64,000 nucleotides of DNA from Capnocytophaga granulosa ATCC 51502 (GTDB lineage: Bacteria; Bacteroidota; Bacteroidia; Flavobacteriales; Flavobacteriaceae): NCBI RefSeq assembly GCF_000411115.1, contig NZ_KE150260.1:1-64000 (forward strand), given 5' to 3'. Every line of letters starts with the position of its first letter. The stretch's first letter is position 1. The notes beneath the pieces are model-generated. The model saw only the letters and a list, made by a program, of their open reading frames with translations. It was not told the DNA's origin and did no database searches. Position numbers and translations under genes: made by a program. This document shows, piece after piece, positions 55,901 through 63,025 of the stretch.

Positions 55901-56472
55901 TACCAATAAGAATGTAGTAACACTATAAAGTTTTCTTTGCTATCTTTCTTAGAAATAGTTTCCACTACTGTAGCGATATTGGTGCTAGTACTTCCAGGTA
56001 AACCTATAAAAAGATTAGAAAGGTTCATCATTGCTTCCATTTGCTCAGTTACATTATCGGTTCTAATCACATAATCATACCCTATAGGCGTCTTCTTTTC
56101 TTCTGTTGTGATGACTGCTATCAGTTGTATTTCTTTTCCTTTTTCCCTAAGATCACGTTTATCACTATATTTTTCAAACTTCTTTACTACAACTTCTGAG
56201 ATTCCTCCTGTTCCGCTTGTAATAATTTTTAATATTTTTATTTCACTAGATTTTTTGAACACCTCATAAATTTTTTTCACCAATAGTTCTATATCTCTTT
56301 TGGAAATATTGTATTTTCGCTTTCTAAAAATACTCTCATCACGTCCTCCCAAAAAGCATATTGTATAGGAATGATTATCTTTTTCAGTAAATACATTAGT
56401 TACAGTCTCCATCGTTTCTGTTTTTGTATGGTCATATCCTGCCAAAGATACGTTTTTTTCTTGAGTTTTCAT
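52960..56472 (-). CDS. SLOG sensor-histidine kinase fusion with C-terminal receiver-like domain (1170 aa)
   Basis: Domains in order: a SLOG/LOG-type Rossmann domain (about 35-190) with 'TICFLGGRDES', 'IITSGTGGISEVVVKKF' and 'NLFIGLPGSTSTNIATVVE'; an unassigned region to about 430; a coiled coil (435-470); and a DHp-like helix 'FIRNLSHNIISHVLVHL' with His481. A GHKL ATPase follows with N-box 'FYNIIENIIRNTAKHN' (628-642), a degenerate D-box and G2 box 'SYGLGQLEMKAAG' (705-716). After an unknown middle part comes a receiver-like domain (about 1015-1165; 'KVIVIDERIQ', 'FLVIHYGIL', 'VIVTSGRG') in which His1091 stands near the usual phospho-Asp. SLOG domains bind nucleotide-like ligands in conflict systems. 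It lacks membrane helices, so it should sense an internal signal. Confidence 0.8.
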   Translation of the reverse strand: MKTQEKNVSLAGYDHTKTETMETVTNVFTEKDNHSYTICFLGGRDESIFRKRKYNISKRDIELLVKKIYEVFKKSSEIKILKIITSGTGGISEVVVKKFEKYSDKRDLREKGKEIQLIAVITTEEKKTPIGYDYVIRTDNVTEQMEAMMNLSNLFIGLPGSTSTNIATVVETISKKDSKENFIVLLHSYWYSVPFWKGELPVEKVKTLNKAFLFNQISPRQYSSATSKTASLEGLKEDILDCLYINVPKKERNIEYDVPILAIDFNYVIEEEKEVKIFSISYETESYINTSLEYFNYLNDSKYKENTHFAREEEVYAVTILPNGKHRRLEHLHYYPEKTHTSVSEYRLERLKNGSQLSGKDKIFEKFAKFLDKKQYGQTLLWRCKSFGAGLNKLRFSIFILFNQQLPETKINVIKLHVENFISQFSSSKTAEVIGEKNNKIEESNRELLNINKKLEESKKNVEEQARKAAYAQVFIRNLSHNIISHVLVHLQKGEDFSFNKLKSHIQKPNTYQGSFQLPWEEKQRGITPIEQQEQLAVFFRYISNRCFYLNEAVYGITNTVAEKRVYGELFKQLDENRILLNYISGIDNFKYQIHFIKETEEGYEIFDEKNDISIMLPGGTIGQQAFYNIIENIIRNTAKHNVIGMQDCVHFVVKFSNSKSLKKYYEVEIFDSIVQTNSRRLKSKLNNMLLKSAFNMNNNQLRSYGLGQLEMKAAGAFLQQEDIAKIGEFSEKTLKEYKKTGKNVVEIFQEHNLTFLHAFTTNQVYDEALQNLRETENRYLGYRFYVRKPEKYAFVFKEDYFLEEKNKKSLESYGISFLAAEGFKKSIEEGQVYSYEFIFLQEGAQDKLGELGECFYKTHNDKQTNRKERIEILSLLPERLMLIEKDFVKKLIDSKDIEDFEKKVWERWEGKEDEEIDENTTKVNQNICQDIIRETDIENGFDYDECRQVVFFNHLNNYRTWERLTEGVNTSLVTIEPLSSAAQRKLPGFKNDLEEYVEEARKSPICQKLVEAYFNKVIVIDERIQRAAESIYPAKDGQGVKEAEIFNYINVLIPKKEEIDLAKEHFSNDDKNAIIAYIDNIKKAEFLVIHYGILERIYNNDTNRTEAINKQLNKWVKVTRVIVTSGRGRQTLEHLPLSVNYLNISSLLYAFVENRNKYSINYILNQSRR

Positions 56473-56492
56473 AATCTTTTCGTAAATATTTT

Positions 56493-56536
56493 TTTAACCA
56501 TTTTAAATAAAAGGTTTAACCATTTTAAATAAAAGG
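56493..56536. repeat. Perfect 22-bp direct duplication upstream of the SLOG-kinase gene
   Basis: Two identical, adjacent copies of a 22-bp unit (TTTAACCATTTTAAATAAAA plus GG), 20 bp upstream of the ATG at 56472. The position suggests a regulatory or promoter duplication. Confidence 0.7.
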
Positions 56537-56562
56537 AGTAAGCACCAGCACTTACTCCTTTT
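56531..56562. terminator. Hairpin between the peptidase gene and the SLOG-kinase operon
   Basis: AAAAGGAGTAAG (56531-56542) and CTTACTCCTTTT (56551-56562) are perfect complements over 12 bp with an 8-nt loop. T-rich sequence follows on both strands. It should end transcripts from the peptidase side. Confidence 0.7.
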
Positions 56563-56599
56563 ATCACTTGTTATTAGTCTTTTTTCTGTCTTCTTTAAA

Positions 56600-56780
56600 G
56601 AGAGGGTGTCCGAAAGGCCTTGTCTTTAGAGAGCGAATTACCTCACATACTCACTTACGCGACTTTGCTCCTACAGCAATACCCAAAAAAACAACTGATT
56701 ATCAATGAAATAAAATTTAAATTGAGCGTTATTTACACTTCAAAAAGCAGTGTTTTAGACTTTTCGGACAGCCCCCTCTT
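56600..56780. mobile_element. MITE-like element B (~180 bp)
   Basis: Terminal inverted repeats: AGGGTGTCCGAAAGG at the left and, complemented, GGGCTGTCCGAAAAGTC at the right. It aligns over its length with element A at 43898-44081 in opposite orientation. The ends resemble those of insertion sequences, but no transposase is encoded. Confidence 0.65.
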
Positions 56781-56787
56781 TTAATCA

Positions 56788-58860
56788 TTAGCGGCGTACT
56801 AATTCTATAATAATATTTGTGAAGAAGCGATTGTTTTTATTTTCAGTAGATTTAGTAAGTATATATATTTTATTGTTTATTTCTGCTTTTGAGACATAGA
56901 AATCTAAATCGACAGAACTATCGCCCGAATAATAAAATCCAATTATCTCTTTATTATTCTGACAGAACTCACCATACTTGATGTATACTTCCCCACGCTG
57001 GGTAAAGCGTTCTGTATCTTCTTTTATAAGACGACCTGTTACTCGTAAGTTACCTCCAACCTCTGTGACCCTCAGATCCCGTAATGCTATCTTTCTTTTC
57101 CCTGAGTAAGTCGTTGGTAGGCCTTGAGCAGGGCATTCTATGGTAGCGTCTTGAGCAGCAGGTACCTCTTTTATAGTATATGTAGCACGAGTTTCCTCTT
57201 CCCTCCTGCGTTCTTCCTCTCGCCTACGAGTCTCCTCTTCCCTTCTGCGTTCTTCCTCTCGCCTACGAGTCTCCTCTTCCCTTCTACGTTCTTCCTCTCG
57301 CCTACGAGTCTCTTCTTCCCTTCTACGTTCTTCCTCTCGCCTACGAGTCTCTTCTTCCCTTCTACGTTCCTCCTCTCGCCTACGAGTCTCCTCTTCCCTT
57401 CTACGTTCCTCCTCTCGCCTACGAGTCTCCTCTTCCCTTCTACGTTCTTCCTCTTGTTTACGAGTCTCCTCTTCCCTTCTACGTTCTTCCTCTCGTTTAC
57501 GATCTTCGTCTTTATCTTTCGTTTCGCCTGTAAGAACTATCCGTTGCGCACGATCGGAAAAGATCAATGCCAGTATAGCTGTATGAATTCCCTTTTTATT
57601 ATTAGGAGAATATATTACCTCTAGTGTTGCATAACTGTTAGGATATATTACTATATCTGTGTTTCTTTCCAATCGGAAATAGTCTTTATCTTTCCCTTCA
57701 AGATAAGGGGATATATTAACTACACTGCTTCCATTATTGGTGATCGTTAGTCTTTGCTTTTGAACTTCCCCGTTATCAGAAGTAAAAATCATGTGAGATG
57801 TATTGGTAGCTATACGTATCTCGTTAGGTGCTGGATCAGGAGGATTGGGGGCATCATCATAGGGCTTATAGTCATATAAATTTTTATTATCAACATAGTA
57901 AGCGGCGGCAATCATACTGCCTATAAGTGATTTGTGAACCTTTACATAGCCAGTCTTTTTCCAACCAATTCCTGAACCCCACGAGTTGATAAGTGTGATC
58001 GTGCCTTCTTCTTGATCAAATCCGATTACTGTCATCGCATGTGAGCCGACTATCTCACCTCCTTCTTCATAATCTTCCTTTCTATAAATATAGTCTCCCC
58101 CTTCTCTATAAAGATCAAAAAACTTTTGATTTAAGTAGGCTCCTATAATAATCGGATACCCTTGCGATAGAGCACCTGTAAAGCTATCAAAGCTTAACTG
58201 AACAGGGTCAAACGATTTTATGCGAGTATAAGCAGCCAGTTCGTCTATTTTGGGGTCTGGGATAGCACTACAAGTCGATGCGTCATAACGAAACTCAAGC
58301 TCTCTAGGAATACCCTTGTCACAAATTCGTTGTAAAGAAGCTTCTATAGAGCTTCCTGCTGTTTCACACGGCCCAATTCCTTTAAGGACATTATACAAAT
58401 AAGAGGGAGAAAGGAAAAAGCTCTCATCTTTAAATGACAGATGGCGTCGCATGAAGTTGGCTTGATAGCTAATAGCTATTGAGACCGCAAAAGAAGTGCA
58501 ACTACCTTGTTGTAATTGCGTATAATACAACATTTCTTTTGTATCATAAGGAAAACCTTCTAAACGCATTTTAGTCTCTTGCGCTCTATCAAACCTGATA
58601 GGTACATTACCTGCATATTTGCTGTTTTTCTTAACCGGCACCCACCCTGTCGCAAAAGAGGGAGTAGGGTTTGGCTTAACTCTCTGTTGGTCATCTGGCT
58701 TATTGCCTTTATCATTTTTATCGGCCTTATTACCGTTGTTAGTGTCCTTAGAGTCTTGTTGTTCTGTACGGCCTTTATCCGTATTGTCTTGCTCTATTTT
58801 TTGGCATCCTATAAGAATTGCCATCATCACCACTAAGGCTGTTTTTAAAATTGTTTTCAT
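56788..58860 (-). CDS. Papain-like (C1) peptidase lipoprotein with charged repeat region
   Basis: The start is taken at ATG 58860, which gives a clean lipoprotein signal ('MKTILKTALVVMMAILIGC'); the upstream ATG at 58929 would add 23 residues before it. A disordered Asp/Lys/Asn region follows. The C1A-type domain has Cys in 'QLQQGSCTSFAVSIAISYQ', His in 'GSHAMTVIGFDQEEG' and Asn in 'TLINSWGSGIGW'. A beta domain ('NTSHMIFTSDNGEVQKQRLT') precedes about 105 residues of (T)RRREEERRREEE repeats and a C-terminal beta-rich domain. Promoter and 15-bp box are shared with the FtsZ-like and ClpX-like units, so it may belong to the same regulon. Confidence 0.85.
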   Translation of the reverse strand: MKTILKTALVVMMAILIGCQKIEQDNTDKGRTEQQDSKDTNNGNKADKNDKGNKPDDQQRVKPNPTPSFATGWVPVKKNSKYAGNVPIRFDRAQETKMRLEGFPYDTKEMLYYTQLQQGSCTSFAVSIAISYQANFMRRHLSFKDESFFLSPSYLYNVLKGIGPCETAGSSIEASLQRICDKGIPRELEFRYDASTCSAIPDPKIDELAAYTRIKSFDPVQLSFDSFTGALSQGYPIIIGAYLNQKFFDLYREGGDYIYRKEDYEEGGEIVGSHAMTVIGFDQEEGTITLINSWGSGIGWKKTGYVKVHKSLIGSMIAAAYYVDNKNLYDYKPYDDAPNPPDPAPNEIRIATNTSHMIFTSDNGEVQKQRLTITNNGSSVVNISPYLEGKDKDYFRLERNTDIVIYPNSYATLEVIYSPNNKKGIHTAILALIFSDRAQRIVLTGETKDKDEDRKREEERRREEETRKQEEERRREEETRRREEERRREEETRRREEERRREEETRRREEERRREEETRRREEERRREEETRRREEERRREEETRRREEERRREEETRATYTIKEVPAAQDATIECPAQGLPTTYSGKRKIALRDLRVTEVGGNLRVTGRLIKEDTERFTQRGEVYIKYGEFCQNNKEIIGFYYSGDSSVDLDFYVSKAEINNKIYILTKSTENKNNRFFTNIIIELVRR
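57191..57502 (-). repeat. Eight 39-bp tandem repeats inside the peptidase gene
   Basis: Each 39-bp unit codes for 13 residues (TRRREEERRREEE, with two variant units RKQEEE and RKREEE at one end). Units differ at a few third positions, so copy number changes keep the frame. The product is a highly charged single helix or coiled coil. Confidence 0.85.
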
Positions 58861-59043
58861 GGTTGTTGATAGTTTAATAAGATTAATAAATATTTTTGTT
58901 ACACGTTTAGGATTTTTCTCTTTTTTCATAATCTAAATAATTTAGAGGTTATCAATGATAAATTTGATGAGCCATATATAGCTGCTTAATTCTTGGTTAT
59001 TTTCTTTCTTTTCCCATAGGCAATTATGTTTGATTATCTACTG

Positions 59044-59088
59044 CAAATGTAGAACGTTTTTGTCTGGAAAATGATATGAGTTGGTATG
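59044..59088 (-). promoter_or_regulatory. Promoter with shared 15-bp box, peptidase unit
   Basis: The perfect -7 (TACATTTG on the minus strand, 59044-59051) lies 22 bp from the box written ATATGAGTTGGTATG on the plus strand (59074-59088). Transcription would give a leader of about 175 nt before the ATG at 58860. Confidence 0.7.
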
Positions 59089-59161
59089 CGTTCCCTTTCC
59101 CATAGGCTACATAGTGTTTTATTTTACAAGGCTAAATTAGATATTTTCCAGACCTTAAAGT

Positions 59162-59176
59162 GTATGAGTTCGTATG
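59162..59176 (-). promoter_or_regulatory. Second upstream copy of the 15-bp box
   Basis: GTATGAGTTCGTATG is identical to the copy before the FtsZ-like unit. It lies about 75 bp further upstream of the first peptidase box, with a weak -7 (TAGCCTTG, one mismatch) 27 bp downstream of it on the minus strand. Confidence 0.55.
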
Positions 59177-59190
59177 AGTTGAATAACAAA

Positions 59191-59220
59191 AAGCTGCTTG
59201 AGGTTCCCCTCAAACAGCTT
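59191..59220 (-). terminator. Terminator of the TolC-HlyD-ABC operon
   Basis: AAGCTGCTTGAGG and CCTCAAACAGCTT pair with one mismatch. On the minus strand a T-rich tract (TTTTTGTTATT) follows. It lies 37 bp after the ATPase stop codon, so the operon ends there. Confidence 0.75.
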
Positions 59221-59257
59221 ATTTCTAATAACTTACAAACTAAAAACTGACTACTAA

Positions 59258-60007
59258 CTACTGATCACTAAACCCTGATTTTATCTTTCTCAGTTCTTCT
59301 TTCGCATCGAACCTATCTTCTATAAGGTGATCTTTGATAATATTGCCGTCCTTGAGTACCACGGTGCGCTTGCTAAAGCGGGCAATGTCGTCCTCGTGGG
59401 TAACAAAGCCTATGGTGCTGCCCTTGTCATTAAGCTCTTGGAAAAGCTCCATCACCTCATAGGAGGTGCGGGTATCAAGGTTTCCCGTAGCCTCATCGGC
59501 CAAGAGGATCACAGGGTCATTCACTAGCGAACGCGCGATGGCCACACGCTGCTGTTGCCCCCCTGAGAGTTCACTGGGCATATGGTGCAGGCGCGATTCC
59601 AGCCCTACCCTTTTGAGTGCTTCTATGGCTCGCTCACGGCGTTCTTTGGCTGAAATCTTAGGATTATACATCAGCGGTAGCTCTACATTCTCTATAGCCG
59701 AGGTACGCGCCAAAAGGTTATAGGCCTGAAAGATAAAGCCTATCTTGGTATTACGAACATTGGCCAACTCGTTCTTGGACATATTCTTGACCGAGATACC
59801 GTCCAATATATAATCCCCCGAAGTAGGTCTGTCCAAGCAGCCCAATATGTTGAGCAAGGTAGACTTACCCGAACCACTTGGCCCCATGATGGTAACAAAC
59901 TCTCCCTCATAGATATTCAAGTGAATCCCTTTGAGTACCTGTAGGATCTCCCCTCCCATCTTAAACTCCCTTCTTAGGTCATTTATCTCAATGATTGTCT
60001 TTGCCAT
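59258..60007 (-). CDS. ABC transporter ATP-binding protein (MacB/LolD type)
   Basis: Start ATG 60007 ('[20 protein letters not shown]') is chosen because a longer frame overlaps the HlyD gene. 249 residues: Walker A '[15 protein letters not shown]', Q-loop 'GFIFQAYNL', signature '[16 protein letters not shown]', Walker B '[13 protein letters not shown]'. It follows the HlyD gene after 7 bp. The FtsX-type permease expected with this family is not encoded downstream; a terminator and the accessory region follow instead. Confidence 0.88.
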   Translation of the reverse strand: MAKTIIEINDLRREFKMGGEILQVLKGIHLNIYEGEFVTIMGPSGSGKSTLLNILGCLDRPTSGDYILDGISVKNMSKNELANVRNTKIGFIFQAYNLLARTSAIENVELPLMYNPKISAKERRERAIEALKRVGLESRLHHMPSELSGGQQQRVAIARSLVNDPVILLADEATGNLDTRTSYEVMELFQELNDKGSTIGFVTHEDDIARFSKRTVVLKDGNIIKDHLIEDRFDAKEELRKIKSGFSDQ

Positions 60008-60014
60008 GATTCCC

Positions 60015-61244
60015 CTATTTTGCTTTAGAGTTCTGTCTTCTATGAGGTGGCTTAGGCATAAATGGACTACTACCATCTTGTTGATTATCCGTTGCCTTAG
60101 CCGAAGGATTGAAACTATTGAGCGAAGTTATCACCTCTTCCCCTTGGCCAATGCCACTGACCACCTCTACATGGATACCATCATTACTGCCTATCACAAT
60201 AGCTTTTTGTGAGAGACTACCATCGAGATTTTCTACCCATACATGTTTGTTCTTTCCCTTGCTACGCTCCATCTGTGGCATAGAGGCATTAATTCCCTTC
60301 TGCGCATAATATTCAGCTAAGAGCGTAAGGTCTGGAGAGAAATTAATTGCCTTATTATTAACTATGGTAACGCCCTTGAGTTCATTGGTATAGATGACAA
60401 TAGTCGCGGTAAGACCTGGTTTTAGCTTCTCCTCAGGATTCTCTGCATCTACAATAACCGTATAGGTAACCACATTCGAAGTTGTTGTTGGTGAAAGTCT
60501 CACTTGGGAGACTACCCCTTGGAACTCTTCCAACGGATAAGCATCTACGGTAAAGATAACTCGCTGACCTACTTTCACTTGCCCTATATCTGCCTCATCT
60601 ACATTGGCCTCTACCTGCATTTTCTTTATATCCTTGGCAATCTTAAATAGGGTCGGTGCACTGATGGAAGCGGCCACTGTTTGCCCTACTTCTACTTCCT
60701 TGCTGAGGATTACTCCATCGATAGGTGCATAGATATTGGCATAGCCCAGATTGGTCTTTGCCTGATTGAGCATCGTAAGGCGCTGAGTTGCTGCTGCTTT
60801 GGCATTATGAAGCTGGTAATAGGCTTGTTCGTAATCCGCCTTGCTAATGATCTGATTGTCATACATTTTTTTCTTCCTATCATAGTTCTGCTGGTAATAG
60901 GAAACCTCGTTCAGTGCTGCATTATAATTAGCCTGAGCGTTGATGACATTCTCTTGCAGATTGGTTTTGTCCAGCTCAGCGATAAGCTCTCCCTTTTTCA
61001 CTTGGGAATTGTAATCCACATATATCTTACTAACCAAGCCCGATACCTGCGTACCTACTTCTATTTCATCTACTGGTTGTACGCTTCCTGTGGCGGTTAC
61101 CTCTGTGGTTACATCACCTTTTTCTACTTTTTCTTTTTGCAGGACAATAATCACTGGTTTCTCCTTAAAGAAAAAATGATATACCCCATAACCTACTCCC
61201 ACAAGCAATAAGGCAAATATAGTTGTTCTTAATATTTTCTTCAT
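60015..61244 (-). CDS. HlyD/MacA-family periplasmic adaptor
   Basis: The 409 residues start with one membrane anchor ('ILRTTIFALLLVGVGYGVYH'). A split lipoyl domain ('GSVQPVDEIEVGTQVSGLVS', 'IYAPIDGVILSKEVEVGQTV') flanks an alpha-hairpin, and beta-barrel and membrane-proximal domains follow. It links an inner-membrane ABC transporter with TolC. The order TolC, HlyD, ATPase on one strand is typical. Confidence 0.9.
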   Translation of the reverse strand: MKKILRTTIFALLLVGVGYGVYHFFFKEKPVIIVLQKEKVEKGDVTTEVTATGSVQPVDEIEVGTQVSGLVSKIYVDYNSQVKKGELIAELDKTNLQENVINAQANYNAALNEVSYYQQNYDRKKKMYDNQIISKADYEQAYYQLHNAKAAATQRLTMLNQAKTNLGYANIYAPIDGVILSKEVEVGQTVAASISAPTLFKIAKDIKKMQVEANVDEADIGQVKVGQRVIFTVDAYPLEEFQGVVSQVRLSPTTTSNVVTYTVIVDAENPEEKLKPGLTATIVIYTNELKGVTIVNNKAINFSPDLTLLAEYYAQKGINASMPQMERSKGKNKHVWVENLDGSLSQKAIVIGSNDGIHVEVVSGIGQGEEVITSLNSFNPSAKATDNQQDGSSPFMPKPPHRRQNSKAK

Positions 61245-61388
61245 TCTTTTATTTTTCTATGGTAATATGGATTTTAATATTTTCTATAATAGGCACAAGC
61301 CAATGTCGCCGAATATCTGCAAGCGAGTATATGATTCGCACCAACGAGGGTTTTATCACTAAGGGCGAATTGCCATTCGCCCCTACCA

Positions 61389-61514
61389 GTCACTTGTCTT
61401 TGGTCACTTGTCATTGGTCACTTGTCATTAGTCACTTGTCATTAGTCACTTGTCATTAGTCACTTGTCACTAGTCACTTGTCACTAGTCACTTGTCATTA
61501 GTCACTTGTAACTA
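61389..61514. repeat. GTCACTTGTCATTA array (9 x 14 bp)
   Basis: Nine near-identical 14-bp units, each two heptamers (GTCACTT + GTCATTA/GTCACTA/GTCATTG). The array begins inside the tolC stop codon and extends toward the HlyD start. The rest of the gap (61245-61388) has no gene. Confidence 0.8.
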
Positions 61515-62822
61515 GTCATTAATCGTTATCTCTTTTCCTTGATAGAAATTCAACAATTGTTGGTAGAGCAACACCATATATTTGTTCTGCAAATAGGTCT
61601 GTTCAGCATTGAGATAGGTGTTTCTACTAACTAAGAGTTCGGTATTGGTCAGGTTGCCAAACTCATGCTTTTTCTCAGCCAACTCGTAGGCCAACTTAGC
61701 ATTATCACGTGCTTTCTTAGAGGCTACTTCCTGCGCCTGACGTGTGGTGGCGTTGTGCCAAGCGGTCTCTATCTTGGTATAGAGATCCTTCTCGGCCTGC
61801 TTACGGTCAAGATCCGCTTGGGATTCAGAGAGTCGCGCCAAGGCTACATTGTTCTTGTTTTGGTAACGAGAGAAGATAGGAATATTGAGCGAGAGTCCTA
61901 TGGTCTGCCCAAAGTTATTCTTCAGCTGTGTCATATATTTCTCGGTATCCCTATCCGAATACCCTGTATTGATACCTCCACTAAGGGAGAGTGATGGTAG
62001 AAAGCCAGACTTAGCAATTTGGATATCCTTCTGAGCCAACTCTTTTTGCTTTTCGTATATCTTAGTCGTTGGCAGCTGCTCCAAGGCCTGTCTATACACC
62101 TCTTCCTTATTAGCTATAGGGGCGCTAACGTCTTCCTTTTGGATAATCTCAATACCAAATTCCGTGCCAGGGGGAAGCTCCAAGAGTTGCTTGAGGGTTA
62201 GCACTTGGTTTTCGTATTGGTTCTTAGCCAACACCACATTATATTGATTATTAGCATGCTGAGTCTCTATCTCTATGAGGTCTATCTTCGCTATAGCACC
62301 ATTCTCATATTTCTGTTGTGCTTGAGCGAGTTGTTCCTCTGAAGAGAGGGCTGTATTCTTGGCCACTGCGATATTCTCATATTGGTAAAGTGCTTGCAGG
62401 TAAGCCTCCAATACACTCAGGGTGATGTTATTCTGCGCCTCTTTTACATAGAGGTCGTTCTGTTCCAGAGCAAGGTTAGCACGCTCTATTTGCAAATTGA
62501 GTTTGTTCCCTTCATAGAGTGGCATAGAGGCATTGACTCCCATACTATTGGTGATGGTCGTCTGGTTCACCCTATTGTTGGTAATCTGGTTAATCACTGA
62601 ACCATGATTGGCATTGGCCGAGATATTTCCGCTAACGGCAGGCAAGCGATTACTCTTGGCCTGATCTAAGTTGATAGCAGCCGTTTGTTGTCCCAGTTGC
62701 GTCTTCTTAACGGTTATATTGTTATTTACAGCATAGTTGATACAGTCAGCCAATGACCATAGTTTTTGTTGCCCCCACATAGGTATGGATAAGAGGGAAG
62801 CAAGGAGTATTCTGTATTTCAT
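61512..62822 (-). CDS. TolC-family outer membrane efflux protein
   Basis: 436 residues with a signal peptide ('MKYRILLASLLSIPMWG') and two OEP repeats rich in long helices ('NNITVKKTQLGQQTAAINLD', 'TAWHNATTRQAQEVASKKAR'). It forms the outer-membrane channel of the efflux set encoded downstream. The last codons (AAT GAC TAG) belong to the 7-bp array. Confidence 0.9.
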   Translation of the reverse strand: MKYRILLASLLSIPMWGQQKLWSLADCINYAVNNNITVKKTQLGQQTAAINLDQAKSNRLPAVSGNISANANHGSVINQITNNRVNQTTITNSMGVNASMPLYEGNKLNLQIERANLALEQNDLYVKEAQNNITLSVLEAYLQALYQYENIAVAKNTALSSEEQLAQAQQKYENGAIAKIDLIEIETQHANNQYNVVLAKNQYENQVLTLKQLLELPPGTEFGIEIIQKEDVSAPIANKEEVYRQALEQLPTTKIYEKQKELAQKDIQIAKSGFLPSLSLSGGINTGYSDRDTEKYMTQLKNNFGQTIGLSLNIPIFSRYQNKNNVALARLSESQADLDRKQAEKDLYTKIETAWHNATTRQAQEVASKKARDNAKLAYELAEKKHEFGNLTNTELLVSRNTYLNAEQTYLQNKYMVLLYQQLLNFYQGKEITIND

Positions 62823-62845
62823 TTTCGATAATTGGTTTTAAGCCA

Positions 62846-62873
62846 CAAAAATACTCATTTTTTTTCAATCAAA
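62846..62873 (-). promoter_or_regulatory. tolC promoter
   Basis: Minus strand TATTTTTG (62846-62853), with TTTG (62870-62873) 16 bp upstream, 23 bp before the ATG. The spacer is shorter than usual. Confidence 0.5.
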
Positions 62874-62919
62874 GAAATAATAATTGAGAAAATATACAGA
62901 CTACTAAAAGTTAATTTCC

Positions 62920-62950
62920 TTTGCTTGCTAAAAATTATCTCTTAACTTTG
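62920..62950 (+). promoter_or_regulatory. Promoter of the 107-aa membrane protein gene
   Basis: TTTG (62920-62923), exactly 19 bp, then TAACTTTG (62943-62950): a perfect Bacteroidota promoter. The start codon is 75 bp downstream. Confidence 0.8.
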
Positions 62951-63025
62951 CACAGAAATAAGATTTCGTATTCCATCCTCCCCAAAAAACAAGGAAAACT
63001 TTTCTAAAACCAAATCTATTATAAT

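Noticed and set aside
57124..57624. Plus-strand frame of 166 codons with repeated Phe/Ser/Pro units
   Set aside because: It mirrors the 39-bp repeats of the peptidase gene on the other strand.
61389..61514. Possible CRISPR array
   Set aside because: The units are 14 bp and contiguous, with no unique spacers; it is a simple 7-bp-period tandem array, and no cas genes are present.
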